64,000 bases of DNA. Source: Branchipolynoe longqiensis (Eukaryota; Annelida; Polychaeta; Phyllodocida; Polynoidae). The stretch spans positions 38,138,590 to 38,202,589 of the forward strand of contig CM059199.1 in assembly GCA_030323885.1 (NCBI GenBank), written 5' to 3'. A model generated the notes under the pieces. That model had not been told where the DNA came from and ran no database searches. It saw nothing but the letters and a program-made list of their open reading frames with translations. The stretch's first letter is position 1; each line of letters starts with the position of its first letter. Made by a program: the position numbers and the translations under genes. Below, piece after piece: positions 20,967-32,053 of the stretch.

Positions 20967-21167
20967 TGCTAAACTGGCTGACCCCTGACCCGTCCACGCG
21001 CCACCAAATATGATTTGATAAACTCGAGCTGGCTGTAGGGTGTAGCCACCTAGCGGGAGACTAGCGGGTGCCTCACGGCGTGGGGTGAAGGACGGGGCTG
21101 GGAGGAGGGGGCGGCGGGGGAGGGGGAGAGGAGGGACTGTGAAACTCCCGCCCCCACCCCACCCAGT

Positions 21168-21272
21168 ATCAGCCCCAGCCCCAGCCCAAGCCCCAGCCCC
21201 AGCCACAGCCCCAGCCACAGCCCCAGCCACATCCCCAGCCACAGCCCCAGCCACAGCCCCAGCCACAGCCCT
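21168..21272 (+). repeat. 12-bp minisatellite (CCCCAGCCACAG)n
   Basis: About eight units, starting as CCCCAGCCCAAG variants. Confidence 0.95.
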
Positions 21273-21394
21273 CATATCTCTGACATTTGTCTGTCAGGCC
21301 ATGCATGCATGTATTGTAAGTACCCGGATGTTGGATCTGCGAGTTGTGTGATCCTACCAGAACACGATGTGATACCACTAGACACAACCCGACT

Positions 21395-21656
21395 GACCAG
21401 ACGGGATGGCTGAATGAGGTGAGCGTCTGTCTCCCATTTTGGTAAATTGTGGGATTCGAAAATCCTGGTCGAGTCAAAGGAATTACTTAAAATTTGATAT
21501 TTGTCGCTTGCTAGCCTGGCGCTCGGAATTATTAGCATAAGGCAAGGACTGGTTGGCTCAGTGTCGGGATAATGCGACTGAGTGGGATATCAGGTCATGG
21601 TATTACAGTGCTGGTGGCTTGGTTTCCTAGTGGGGTAGCATTGTGAAGTTGACCAA
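21395..21656 (+). mobile_element. SINE-L, head A, 3'-truncated
   Basis: Head GACCAGACGGGATGGCTGAA, box B GGGATTCGAAAATCC with insertions, core GTGTCGGGATAATGCGACTG. It breaks off near GCATTGTGAAGTTGACC before the tail. Confidence 0.9.
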
Positions 21657-21737
21657 CCTGTTGTTCAATGGACAACTCTACAACTGGACCAATGCTGTCC
21701 TTACAAAGCAGGTAATCAGAGAGACAATTTACTGTTG

Positions 21738-21806
21738 AGTAAACAAGGACACATTTCAATCAAGGACATTTCTCCTTCCTCATTCCGCTGCTCCTTGCCA
21801 TATCCT
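21738..21806 (-). mobile_element. SINE-S 3' fragment
   Basis: Reverse strand shows GGCAAGGAGCAGCGGAATGA and GGAAGGAGAAATGTCC. Confidence 0.7.
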
Positions 21807-22460
21807 TCAAGAAACAAAAAGCAACAACCCCAAAAAAACCAGCTATTACATTGAAGAATTGTCCACACAAACCAGGGGTCCGCCAACTACAGGGGTCAGT
21901 GAATACCGGTACCACTGTAACTGTAAGTGTAATTCATTTCACAACACACATCAGAAGCACCTTACAAACTGGTACCTGGACTATTCGTCGTGTGGCAGAC
22001 ATGACGGTTTGGGGCGACACCTGTGGAGAGGTCCAACACTACGCCCGCCATCTTGTCCCCCTCACAATGCACCTCTACATCCCCTACCCCTGCCCCGTCA
22101 CCTCACCTCACCCCCCTTCGCACACACGCACACTATCCCCTCCGTCTTGTCCCCCACTAACCCATTCCCCTCCTCTCTCCCCCCCCCCCCCCCACACACA
22201 CACACTATGCCTTACTGTACCACGCGCCACACCCTGCCACCAGATGTCGTGGCAGGCAGTGGGGAGCTAGCTTTTCATCCCTGTCTGAAGAGGTTCCGGT
22301 AGGTAATTAGGGTACTGGAAAGGGGGAGGAGGGAGGAGGAGGAGGGGAGGAGGAGGGGCGCCCCCACCCTCGTCCACCCAGCACATATCCCACGCGGCGT
22401 TCTCTTATTCCTCCATCCACCCACACACACACACACGTGCTACTCCCTCCCGTCAATACA
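21807..22460. other. Unassigned stretch with poly(C)-(CA)n
   Basis: CTGGTACCTGGACTATTCGT at about 21969 recurs at about 27554 after a tRNA-like head, so it may be a third SINE 3' body. C-run to CA junction at 22179-22205. GGGAGGAGGAGG tract at 22320-22355. Confidence 0.5.
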
Positions 22461-22463
22461 TCG

Positions 22464-22526
22464 GTTCCGCTGGTCCCTCAGGAGGAACTGAAGCTGCGAC
22501 CCGATAAATCGGGTGGCAGCTTCAGC
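22464..22526. other. Conserved hairpin motif, copy 1
   Basis: GTTCCGCTGGTCCCTCAG precedes a hairpin at 22488-22525 in which CTGAAGCTGC and GCAGCTTCAG pair and the inner ACCCGAT/ATCGGGT also pair. The same leader plus hairpin recurs at 36143-36204. It may be a MITE end or a structured RNA. Confidence 0.6.
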
Positions 22527-22621
22527 TCACAAGGCAGACAGTGGGAGTGGCCTCGCTCTCAATGTCCCACCCCTATACTTCACTATTTTTTTGTGGTAAA
22601 CATTTGTTGTTCATCTGAATA

Positions 22622-22700
22622 CAGTATAAACCCCATTAAACCAAACTTTAAGGGACCCTATAAATTTGTTTGGATTAACCGATAATTGGTTTAACCGAGC
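22622..22700 (+). mobile_element. P2 element, left terminus only
   Basis: TA then CAGTATAAACCCCATTAAAC; breaks off after CGATAATTGGTTTAACCGAG. Confidence 0.75.
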
Positions 22701-22792
22701 TTTCGCTTTGACTTTGACTTTGAGTAAGAGTGTATTGCACATGTGATATACAACATATGTGGAATTTTGATTATTGTTTTTTTATGTATATA

Positions 22793-23126
22793 CAGTATAA
22801 CCCTGTTAAACCAAGCTCGGTTAAACCAAGCGATCGGTTAATCCAAACTTTTTTCGGTGGCCTGGCAAAATACTACCATTTATCATTAAAAAAGTTGGTG
22901 GTGTCTCAGATGACCTTATAACCACATGAAAGTTTGGTTTAACCATACCGCAGTGGCCTGGGGGTCTAACAATTCTGTTTGGATTAACCTATAATTTGGA
23001 TTAACTGACTTTGGTTTAACCAACTTTTTTATATGATAAATGGTAGTATTTTGCAGGCCATCAAAAAAAAGTTTGGATTAACCGATCGTGTGGTTTAACC
23101 AAGCTTGGTTTAACGGGGTTATACTG
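22793..23126. mobile_element. P2 pogo-like foldback MITE, complete (334 bp)
   Basis: Left end CAGTATAACCCTGTTAAACC, right end GGTTTAACGGGGTTATACTG, bordered by TA at 22791-22792 and 23127-23128. The arms stay complementary for about 95 bp (to ATACTACCATTTATCAT). No transposase. TA borders and CAGT termini fit the Tc1/mariner-pogo group. Confidence 0.9.
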
Positions 23127-23252
23127 TACAATATTTTTGTTTTTGTTTTTAGCTCCAATGCAACGGCCATGCCTATATAACTTTGGTCGTTACACTATTT
23201 AATTACAACAGTAACACTATAGGCCATGGATTTACACTCCATGATATTGATA

Positions 23253-23297
23253 GCCCCCTTGATATGACCTAAGATGTTGCAAGGACGTCAAAACCGG
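23253..23297 (+). mobile_element. SINE-L 3' scrap
   Basis: CCCCCTTGATATGACCTAAG and ATGTTGCAAGGACGTCAAAA. Confidence 0.75.
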
Positions 23298-23446
23298 AGG
23301 AGGAGTGGGCAGTGGGAAGGGCCAGAGGTGCCACCTGGAGGGAAGGAAGGGAGTAGGGCTGCTTGGGGTTTGGAGCAGACAGCGTGCCTGCCCTCCAGGC
23401 CACACACCAACCACCAGCAACCACCTACCAATAACTACAACTACAG

Positions 23447-23785
23447 TTTTGTTTGTTTGTTGTTGTTTTATGTCCTAGCAACAAGGTCATATCAGGACGG
23501 GTACTGACTTGTCACAGTGTGCACTCCTGGTGACTTTATAGTGCTGCCCCACTGGGAGACCAGGCCACCAGCACTATGACCTGATATCCCACTCAGTCAC
23601 ATTATCCTGACACTGAGCTAGCCAGTCCCTGCCCTATCCTAATAATGCTGAGCGCCTAGCTAGGAAGTGACAGGTATCAATTTTTAAGTCAGTGGTTTCA
23701 CTCGACCAGGGTTCGAACTCACGGTCCCACGGTCTACCAACACGGGAGACGGACGCTCTAACTCATTCGGCCATCCCGTCTGGTC
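23447..23785 (-). mobile_element. SINE-L, head A, full length
   Basis: One of the cleanest copies. Reverse strand: GACCAGACGGGATGGCCGAA, box A GAATGAGTTAGAGCGTCC, box B near GAGTTCGAACCC, middle, core, then GTTGCTAGGACATAAAACAA and an (AAAC)n tail. The first bases GACCA can pair with TGGTC after box B, as in a tRNA acceptor stem. Confidence 0.95.
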
Positions 23786-24074
23786 ACAGGTGGTTGGAGA
23801 AGACAATCTAGCAATACAGGATAATTATATTCCATCATAATATATGCATAATGCTGTATACATAGCAACAAACAAACATGATGACCAAACTTGGTTGGGT
23901 TCTGGCGACACACTTGTTTCTAATTTAGATGGCAGTGAAATTATCCAGTGAAATAGTTCAAATTAGATCAAATTCTACTTCATATATTATGTGCATTCTG
24001 CTATGGACGCTGTACCCGCGACCCAGCATGCTGAGAACCGGAACCGGAACACACATATGGTCCGTGGCCTCTTC
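23786..24074. other. Unassigned stretch
   Basis: CGCGACCCAGCATGCTGAG at about 24016 echoes the hairpin motif at 36167-36204. Otherwise nothing recognised. Confidence 0.4.
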
Positions 24075-24429
24075 TTAAAGCTGCATAGTCCGATGAAAAC
24101 ATCAAATTTTCAAAACCAAAGCAATTGTCAGGATCTGATTGTACATATCTAAATTAGATACTGATGCACTTATCAAACATTTGTGGCCACATAGAAGGGA
24201 ACACTGAGGCAATTTAATAGAAGTGGTTACTGCAGAAATCTAGGGTGTCTGAGTTTTGGTGTGCTTGCCAAAATTAATTTCCCATGTTCACACTTTAAAT
24301 ATCTTGAAAGTTAACCATTTAAAATAAAAACTACTTCAAAGAATAGTAAGGTACATCATAATGATCAACCTAATGTATTTATCTCAGAAAATGACAGAAG
24401 CTGAAAACCATTGGACGAACCAACTTTAA
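24075..24429 (-). mobile_element. M1 MITE, complete (355 bp)
   Basis: TTAAAGCTGCATAGTCCGAT to CCATTGGACGAACCAACTTTAA, TTAA at both ends. The right terminus has a short insertion. Confidence 0.9.
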
Positions 24430-24757
24430 CCAATATTACATAATTAATGTGTCCCATATAAATGTTCAGGGGTACAGTAAGTGGCGGTTACAGTGTGAAG
24501 GGGTGGTGGCGCCACCATCAGAGCTGAGGTGGGGAGGCTGGAGCAGTAGATGACTATGAGAGATTCCCACAGTCCATGGAGAGGAGGGATATTCCGTGTT
24601 ATTATACTCATATAATTCTTATACAGCATGTAATTTATTTATTGCAGGGGGTGGGGGGGGGGGGGCTGAGAGCAGATTTGTACTTTAATCTGGTTCACTG
24701 GGGGTATTGAACCGACTTTATGATATACTTGTAACCTCATTACACAAATATTTTCTA
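24430..24757. other. Unassigned stretch with G-run
   Basis: G-run 24647-24665. Left target duplication of the next element begins at 24758. Confidence 0.5.
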
Positions 24758-24769
24758 TGTGCAGGTAAT

Positions 24770-25335
24770 CCATCAATCAATAGTTCCATCCTCTAGTCGA
24801 GGGTTGGATGCAATGGTTCTCCACTTGTCCCGATGTTGTGCTGTTCTGATAGACTGTGAATAATTCAAGCCTGTCCACTGTGAAATATTTGTAAACCATG
24901 ATGTTCTTGGTCTCCCTCTCCCTCTGCTGCCATTCACCTTCCCTTCCAACAATGAACGGTATATTGAACTCTGACGAATGATGTGGCCAAAATAAATAAG
25001 TTTCTTTGTCTGTATAGTGGCAAACAAGCTTTTCTTATTTTTAGTTTTTCTGAGAACTTCTTTGTTGGTGATCTTCTTTGTCCATGATATTTTCATCATC
25101 CTTCGATAAGTCCACATCTCAAATGCTGCTAAACGTTTGTACATTTTCTTAGAGATTGTCCATGTCTCAGCCCCATACATTAGAGTAGACCACACATAAC
25201 ACTGAAGAATACGCTTCCTTGTTTGTATTAATATCTTACTTGATGTTAACACTCTATACATTTTGGAGAATGTTGTTCGGGCTATTGTTATCCTTCTTTT
25301 AATTTCTTCCTCACATCTCCCATCATTTGTAATCT
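24770..25335 (-). pseudogene. 5'-truncated RTE-type non-LTR retrotransposon: reverse transcriptase C-terminus
   Basis: The reverse strand is open for about 187 codons with no stop, from a KITNDG-like start at 25335 through VWSTLMYGAETW, AFEMWTYRRMMKISW, YFGHIIRQ and GRGRPRTSW to a stop at 24773. These blocks are the thumb/connector and C-terminal region of reverse transcriptases in RTE/BovB-type elements (family knowledge; clade is my best judgement). The fragment lacks the endonuclease and the catalytic FADD region. A short ATTGATTGATGGATT tail follows the stop. Identical TGTGCAGGTAAT flanks (24758-24769 and 25336-25347) are a 12-bp target duplication, so this is a dead-on-arrival insertion. 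The intact frame suggests it is recent. Confidence 0.93.
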
Positions 25336-25347
25336 TGTGCAGGTAAT

Positions 25348-25592
25348 ACAGGTCTTTATTTAGTGGAGGTGGGGGGGGGGGGGTGAAGGCCAGGGTGGAT
25401 GGTTGGGGTGGGAGGTGAAGGAGAGTAAACTAAGATCTCTTTACTGGGTCAGTTGGTATGGTTGTCTGTCTGCATAATAGAAACGGTAGCAGTCTACACT
25501 AGCACCCGTTCTGTGCATTATCTCGCCCACCTGCCCACGCGCACACATCCGCTTTCCTACCTCCACTGCCACCCCCCACCCCGCACACCAAC
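25348..25592. other. Unassigned stretch with G-run
   Basis: G-run at 25369-25383. Nothing coding recognised. Confidence 0.4.
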
Positions 25593-25803
25593 ACGCACAC
25601 TCACAGTCACACTCACACTCACACTTATTCACACTCACAATCCATATCCAATCCTTCAACCGCCCGCTCCCCAACCGGTCCGGTCCATCCCTACCCAGCC
25701 ACACTGGACACACCCACACACCCACACACCCACACACCACACACCCACACACACCACACGCCACACACACCACACACACCACACACACACACCACACACA
25801 CAT
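25593..25803 (+). repeat. (CACACT)n and (CACACCCA)n microsatellites
   Basis: CACTCACACTCACACT near 25600, then CACACACCACACACAC-type repeats at 25705-25802 leading straight into a SINE. Confidence 0.93.
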
Positions 25804-26143
25804 ACCCGACGTGGTGGCCAAATCGGTAAGAGCGCAGATTTCCCTTGGTGACGGTCGGGAGTTCGAATCCCGGCCGACTCAAATCAATGACTTATGAAAG
25901 TGATACTTGTTGCTACCTAGCCTGGCACTGAGCATTATTAATATTAGGTTGTGGAAAGGACTGGTTAGCTCAGTATCAGGATAACATGACTGTGTGGGAA
26001 TTCGGGTCATGGTGCTGGTGGCCTGGTCTCCCATTGGGGCAGTATTATAAAGTCGCCATGAGTGTGCACTGTCCCACGTCGGTGCCTGCCCTGATATGAC
26101 TTCATATGTTGTTGAGACATAACATTAACACCCAAACAAATAA
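25804..26143 (+). mobile_element. SINE-L, head B, full length
   Basis: Head GACGTGGTGGCCAAATCGGT, box B GAGTTCGAATCCCGGCCGAC, shared middle (GATACTTGTTGCTACCTAGC), core CAGTATCAGGATAACATGAC, and a diverged AACA-rich tail. Confidence 0.93.
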
Positions 26144-27330
26144 CACACACAACTCCCCCACCCCTACCCCCACACCCACCCACACCCACACCCAGTCCGT
26201 CCTGTCCCAGCCATACTGTAAGCATCCCCCGCCCCCCCCCCCCACACACACACATACATACCCTCACTTCTCTGTCCGCGCCGACCACTTAAAAAATTGC
26301 CATGGCTACAAAGGGTGGGGGTAGAAACTTTTTTTTTAATCGTTCTGTGAATAATTACCAAACAGAAAATGCATCTCCTATCTTCCCACCCATCCACTCT
26401 CACGCTCAGCATACCCTACACCACTCTCCCCGTATACCCCCCCCCCCCTTATCCCCCCCACTCGCCTCTCCCTTCCTTCTTCTGTCCCTTTCCCGCCCCT
26501 CGTTCTACTTCTCTCGCGATTCCTTTCCTATTCACGATATCATACTCTCTCCTCCTTCACACCACCTTTTCCCCCTCCCTCCCTTCTCCCCCACCCATCC
26601 GCCCCCCCCCCCTTCTTCCACCCCTCCCTTCTTCCCTCCCTCCCTTCTCCCCCACCCCTCCGTCCCTCCCTTCTTCCCTCCCTCCCTTCTTCCCTCCCCC
26701 CCCTTCTTCCCTCCCTCCCTTTTTCCCTCCCTCCATATCTCTCTCTCCCTCCCTCCATCTCCATACTCCCGTTCCTTTTTGCATCTCATTCTTCCTTCCC
26801 TGTCCCTCCTCTCCCTGACTCTAACCTCATATATCCCCCCCCCCCCCCCACACACACACACTCATATCTCTCCCCCCATCCTCTCATCCCCACTCTCCCC
26901 CTCACTCCCCCTCACTCTCACTCACTCTCCCCACTCTCCCTCACTCTCCCTCACTCTCCCCCACTATCCTCCACTCTCCCTCACTCTCCCTCACTCCCCC
27001 TCACTCTCACTCACTCTCGCTCACTCTCCCCCACTCTCACTCACTCTCCCCACTCTGCCTCACTCCCCCCCACTCTCACTCACTCTCCCCCACTCTCCCT
27101 CACTCTCCCCACTCTCATCCAATCTCCCTCACTCTCCTCACTCCCTCACTCCCCCTCACTCTCCCTCAATCTACCACTCCCTCCCACTCCTCCCTCCCTC
27201 TCATTCTTCCAACCCCCGTCCACTCCCCCTCTCCCTGTCCAAGCCCCCCCCCCCCTTCCGGTCTCCTTCGCCTCTCGTTTCGTCTCTCCTTTCTCTAGCC
27301 CCCCCCCCTCCCTTCCCCCACCCCACCTCC
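26144..27330 (+). repeat. 1.2-kb pyrimidine/C-rich low-complexity tract
   Basis: (CA)n and C-run junctions at 26232 and 26835, CCCTCCCTTCTTCCCTCC repeats at 26560-26760, and CTCCCTCACTC repeats at 26890-27180. The >300-codon open frame on this strand is Pro/Ser/Leu low complexity and is not called. Confidence 0.9.
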
Positions 27331-27472
27331 ATTCCTCTGTGGTATTTACGGGGTCCTGCTGCTTGAATCTGACTGGTGGTGGCGGGCAGGTTGTGCAGTG
27401 GTTGTGTGGAAGTGACATGCGCAGGATTATGGCGACTGCAATTGGCGCGCGTCCATCTACTTCCGGTTCACA

Positions 27473-27589
27473 CCGGACGCGATGGCCGAATCGGTAGAGT
27501 GCATGCCTTCCATCCATAGGAAAGTCGGAAGTTCAATTCCCGCTCGAGTCAATTGGTACCTGGACTATTCGTCGGCTGCGGAATGCTCA
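27473..27589 (+). mobile_element. Head B tRNA-like module with an unusual body
   Basis: GACGCGATGGCCGAATCGGT and box B AAGTTCAATTCCCGCTCGAG are followed not by the usual middle but by GGTACCTGGACTATTCGTCG, also seen near 21969. Possible third body type. Confidence 0.7.
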
Positions 27590-27940
27590 CGGTTGGTTGG
27601 TTGTTGGAGGTTTATGTCCTCGCTACATATAAGGTCATATCAGGACGTATACCGACTTGTGACAGTGCACACTCATGGTGACTTCATAGTGCTTCCCCAT
27701 TGGGAGACTCCCCCCCCCCCCCAACACCACTATTAACTTCCCCTATCCTAATAATGCTCGGCATTATTAGGATATGGCAAGAACTGGGTCAGGCTAATAT
27801 GACTGAGTGGGATATTAAATCATGGTGGGAAACCAGTGGGGCAGCGGTACCATGAATGTGCACGTTCACAAGTAAGGACCCGTCCTGATATGACCTTAGA
27901 TGTTGCCAGAACGTAAAACAACAACAACCAACCAACCAAA
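27590..27940. mobile_element. Head-to-head inverted SINE-L pair (palindrome)
   Basis: A reverse copy (27590-27758) meets a forward copy (27757-27940) at CCTATCCTAATAATGC/GCATTATTAGGATA. Both lack heads, and both outer ends are the AAC/AACC tails. The reverse member shares TGTCCTCG and ACATATAAGG with the copy at 33358, marking a subfamily. Confidence 0.9.
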
Positions 27941-28416
27941 TTCCGGGTCACTACCATACATTGACCCTCACCCTGGCTCTGGCCCTGACACAGTCACTCA
28001 CCCTGGCTCTGGCCCTGAACCCACCCTGCTACGGCCATTGAGATAGGGGGGTGGGGGGGGGGGGCACATTCCGCCTTTTGACGACCTCGTTTAATGCAGT
28101 TTAAGTGATCTCACTGTGTATGGTTTCAGACTTATGCAAAAGTGAACTTGGCAACGCTGGGCGACCTGCGTGACCAATATTGGGTTTACTGCGAACAATC
28201 CAATGTAAAGAGGAATGGTTGTAGATAGAGGAGCACATTGGCTAAACAGTATCTAATTAGTTGTTTGATTCTGGGTGTTTTCGTGTGTGTAAGTATTTGT
28301 TGTTTTTATTTCTATATGTAGAACTTTACTAAAAGCGATGCTTGAATAATAATCAGACAATAACTTATCGCTGTGTAAATGACCATTGCTCTATCACACC
28401 GGTCTTAAACCTCCGC
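27941..28416. other. Unassigned stretch with short duplication and G-run
   Basis: CACCCTGGCTCTGGCCCTGA occurs twice (27969 and 27999). G-run 28047-28062. Confidence 0.6.
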
Positions 28417-28457
28417 CCTGATGTGACCTTCGATGTTGCCAGGACGTAAAGCTCCAG
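28417..28457 (+). mobile_element. SINE-L 3' scrap
   Basis: CCCTGATGTGACCTTCGATG then TTGCCAGGACGTAAA. Confidence 0.75.
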
Positions 28458-29215
28458 TACCCAACTAAACCAGGAGCCCAGCTTCACTTGGGATTGTCAG
28501 GTGGTACGCAGATGGAATCAAACGCGATTGGAATAAAACGCTATGGAATATAATGTTGTTGGAGATCATATATTTTAATATTCAAAAAGATATTTGTAAT
28601 CTCATGTGGTACGCAACTGCTCATGTGGTACACAGTATGAGATTAGGGTATCCAGGTATGCAGGTATTGCAATACCTCAGGGAATTTGACGCCCCTGCCC
28701 TGCAGAGTTGTAAACCACTGCCTTGTGGTACAGGTTCTTGACAGAACCAAAGGCTAAGGGAGCAAACCCTAAACAGAAAACCATGTCACTCTGGCAGCAT
28801 TGGGCTGTTGATGTATGGAACTCCCAACATCTCCCGACCAGCCAGTGCAGGGACAAATAGTTTTGCGCCTGTCTGGACATGTTATTGCCGGTGTGAAACC
28901 TCTATTTGCTCCCCGAGAGAGTTCCACTGGTAACTTGCAAAAGCCAGCAGCACTTCAACACTTTTGCAGGCAGCTTTCATGAAATATACAACCGCACAAA
29001 ACTCCATGGAGAGTGTCAGTCAAGTAATGAAAGCAGTCTTTGTCGCATCGCGACTGACAGCATGATGATACTGATGATGATGATGCAGCTGTGTAGCTGC
29101 ATTATATAGAAGCTATGCATATGTAAACTACAGGGTTTATACGGGGCCTGGGAAGTCATGAAAAGTCTTGAAGTCTTGAACTTCATTTTCCCCATTTCAC
29201 AGGCTTGAAGAATTT
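28458..29215. other. Unassigned stretch
   Basis: CTCATGTGGTACGCA/CTCATGTGGTACACA pair at 28601-28635 and a GATGATGATGATG run at 29070. A VWNS-like peptide in one frame near 28812 recalls LINE C-termini but is interrupted by stops, so it is not called. Confidence 0.4.
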
Positions 29216-29800
29216 TGGAGGGAGGGGCTTGGGTGGTGTGTGTGTATTTATATATTGGAGTATTTACATGTATTTATAGCGGATAAATGTCGCTATAATA
29301 ATGCATATTTGGGGGTGGGGGGAATTTTGGGGGATGGGTTTGGGCTGTGTGTGTATTATATTGGAGTATATATATATATATATATGTATTTAGCGGATAA
29401 ATTCTTATATAATATGCATATATATACACTTTATAAACATATATATGCATATACATCGACTATTGGGGGGCGGTGACATAGAAGAATTTGGGGGGATGGG
29501 TTAGGGCAGTGTGTGTATTATATTGGAGTATATAGATGTGTATATAGTGGATACATTCCTATATAATATGCATATATATACGATATATAAATATATATAC
29601 GCATATACATCGACTATTAGGGGCGGTGACATAGAAGAATTTTGGGGGATGGGTTTGGGTGGTTGGAGTATAGACATGTGTATATAGCGGATAAATTCCT
29701 ATATAATATGCATATATATATATCCGATATATACACATATATATGCATATACATCGACTATTGGGGGGCGGTGACAGAATAATTTTGGGGGGAGGGGTTT
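29216..29800 (+). repeat. ~150-bp tandem repeat, four units
   Basis: AATTTTGGGGGATGGGTTTG recurs at about 29321, 29487, 29638 and 29776. Each unit contains GTATATAGCGGATAAATTCC, an AT hairpin, and ATACATCGACTATTGGGG. Unit length shrinks from about 165 to about 140. Confidence 0.9.
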
Positions 29801-30102
29801 GGGTGGAGGAGGGTGTGTGTGTGTGTTTTCTGGCTGTCGGCTCAGGCCAGTGTTGCAGTTTTAAAAGGTACCCCTTTTAAAACAGGGCTCTTCACAATGC
29901 GCATGCGCATGCATTTCTGTTTGATTGAGATTGTACCCATGTTTAATAACTTGTTAATTGCTTGTTAACTTGGTAGTACAGAAGATAATATATACTATCA
30001 AGCATAAAATAGTCACTACAATGATTCCTGAACGAATCTTTGCTTGAGCTTCTCTACAGACAGAAGCAAGCCAGAAATTCAGACAAGATTTCAGGGCTGC
30101 CA

Positions 30103-30665
30103 TTCGACTTTGACGCATGCACATTTGGGGGGGGGGGTGTTTTAAGCCGGATACCTTTTCAAACTGCGACACCGGTGTCGCAGATTCCGCCGTCCGCCAG
30201 TTTCTGTGGTACGCATTGCTTCTGCTCATGCGTCAAAATCGAACAGCATCATCACTAACTTTAAAGATTTATTATTAATGTTTTTGGTAAAGATGTTTTC
30301 TATATGTGTACCAAACGTTTTGTTTCTAGGTGGTGTGGTTTTAGAGATATTTCACTTTTTCTGTATTTTCTGTATGAAGATTGCTCACGACCATTGACAA
30401 TGCCTTGAGTTTGACGGTACGCACAGTGCAAAACATTGGTTTTATTCAAAATGAATAGACATCAAGAATGCTAACCTTATAAATTTGCTATAATCTTTTT
30501 GGTAAAGATGTTTTCTATATGTGTACCAAGCAATTTGTTTCTCAGTGGTGTGGTTTTAGAGATATTTCACTTTTTCTGTATGAAGATTGCTCACGGCCAT
30601 TTTACAATACATTTGAGTGTAAGCGTACCACGGAAACTGGCAGACGGTGGAAACTGCGACACCGG
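30103..30665. mobile_element. C1 palindromic complex
   Basis: A perfect 20-bp palindrome CTGCGACACCGGTGTCGCAG (30164-30183) joins two C1 ends. One full element runs 30172-30665 with 43-bp arms (right arm 30623-30665). The left partner (30103-30175) is the decayed mirror of 30172-30245. Inside, about 100 bp starting TTTTTGGTAAAGATG (30281 and 30497) are directly duplicated. Confidence 0.8.
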
Positions 30666-31227
30666 CTCTAAGCGGATTGCGCATGTCTGGTGCTGATACC
30701 TAGTGACGGCTGAGCTGAGTGGATGTGGGGGCAAGGGGAGCATAGGGATGGGGAGGGGAGGAGAGGGGGGAGGCAGATGTGGGTGGGGCGCACCCCCCCT
30801 CACCACCACAACGCACACCTGTGACAGGTGCTAAGTTCGTGAGGAGGATGAAGACGGTAGTCTTATGAACAGGTAGTCATTATGAACCACCCCCCCCCCC
30901 CCAATCACACACACACACACCATCACGGGGCGGTGTTAGGGGACCAGTGTGAACCAACTGCCTCTTACCAACTGACGAGACATCTGCTGCTTTGCTGAGT
31001 GAGTTGAGGCACCCCACACCCCACAACACCCCCCGCATCATCCTCTGTGCATGGCAGGTTGTTGGGGTTCGAACCCCGGCGCAGGGATGACAGATCTTCG
31101 CTATAACACAGATTTTCACTTTTCTTTTTAAAGGGAAATCTGTGATTTGTTTTGTTTCTAAAATATCTAGGAAATGAACACCCAACAAACGAATAATCTA
31201 ATTCTAGGTAGATTTTCCATGTTCTAG
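30666..31227. other. Unassigned stretch with poly(C)-(CA)n
   Basis: C-run and (CA)n at 30890-30921; GGGGTTCGAACCCCGGCGCA at 31065 is a box B-like palindrome without an identifiable element. Confidence 0.5.
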
Positions 31228-31594
31228 TTAAAGTTGCATAGTCCGATGGTTTTGAATTTCTTTATTTGTTCTGAGATAAATGTATTAGATTGATCACTAG
31301 TATCTACGTTACATTAGTTCAAAGTTACTTTTATTTTAAATGGTAAACTTTTGCGATATTTTGAGTGGAAACATGGAAATTTAGTTTTGGCATGCTTGTT
31401 TTGGCATGCTTTCCAAAACTCTGACACCGTAGACTTCTGCAGTAACAGGTTCTGTTAAATTGACTCAGTATTGCCTTCTACGCAGAAACAAATACTTAAT
31501 AAGTGCATCAGTATCTAAGTTAGATATGTAAAATCAAATCTAGATAATTGGTTTGGTTTTGAAAATTTGATGTCATCGGACTATGCAGCTTTAA
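31228..31594 (+). mobile_element. M1 MITE, complete (367 bp)
   Basis: TTAAAGTTGCATAGTCCGAT to TCATCGGACTATGCAGCTTTAA, TTAA at both ends. A short internal duplication (TTTTGGCATGCTTG) disrupts the usual palindrome. Confidence 0.93.
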
Positions 31595-32053
31595 TATCAA
31601 AACACAATCACAGAGACAGTTAACAATGTAACATAAGCATGACTTATATTTTCCACGGGCTCTATGGGATGACCAGTGATGACCTCTCTATATTTAGTCG
31701 GGGGTGGATTTTCATGAAAACATGGACATTCTCTCATTGGCTAAGCATTAGCTACTTGATGTGTAGCATTATCTAGTTGATGTGTTGTAGTATAATTTAT
31801 ATAGTTGATGTATTGCATTAACTACTTGATGTGCTGCATTAACTAGTTGATGTGCTGCATTACCTACTTGATGTATTGCATTAGCTAATTGGTGTGCTGC
31901 ATTAACTAGTTGATGTGCTACATTAACGACTTGATGTATTGCATTAACTACTTGATGTATTGCATTAACTACTTGATGTGCTGCATTAACTAGTTGATGT
32001 GCTGCATTAACTACTTGATGTATTGCATTAACTTCTTGATGTGCTGCATTAAC

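Noticed and set aside
23700..23785. Genuine tRNA gene (and similar heads at 13904, 25804, 49697, 53098 and 56040)
   Set aside because: Each is followed by the common SINE body and is diverged in the anticodon arm, so they are tRNA-derived SINE heads.
26302..27366. 354-codon Pro/Ser/Leu frame
   Set aside because: It lies in a homopyrimidine tract where stops are rare by composition. No domain or start context.
28677..28880. LINE reverse transcriptase C-terminus near 28812 (VWNS-like phrase)
   Set aside because: Stops interrupt the frame and no second conserved block could be found.
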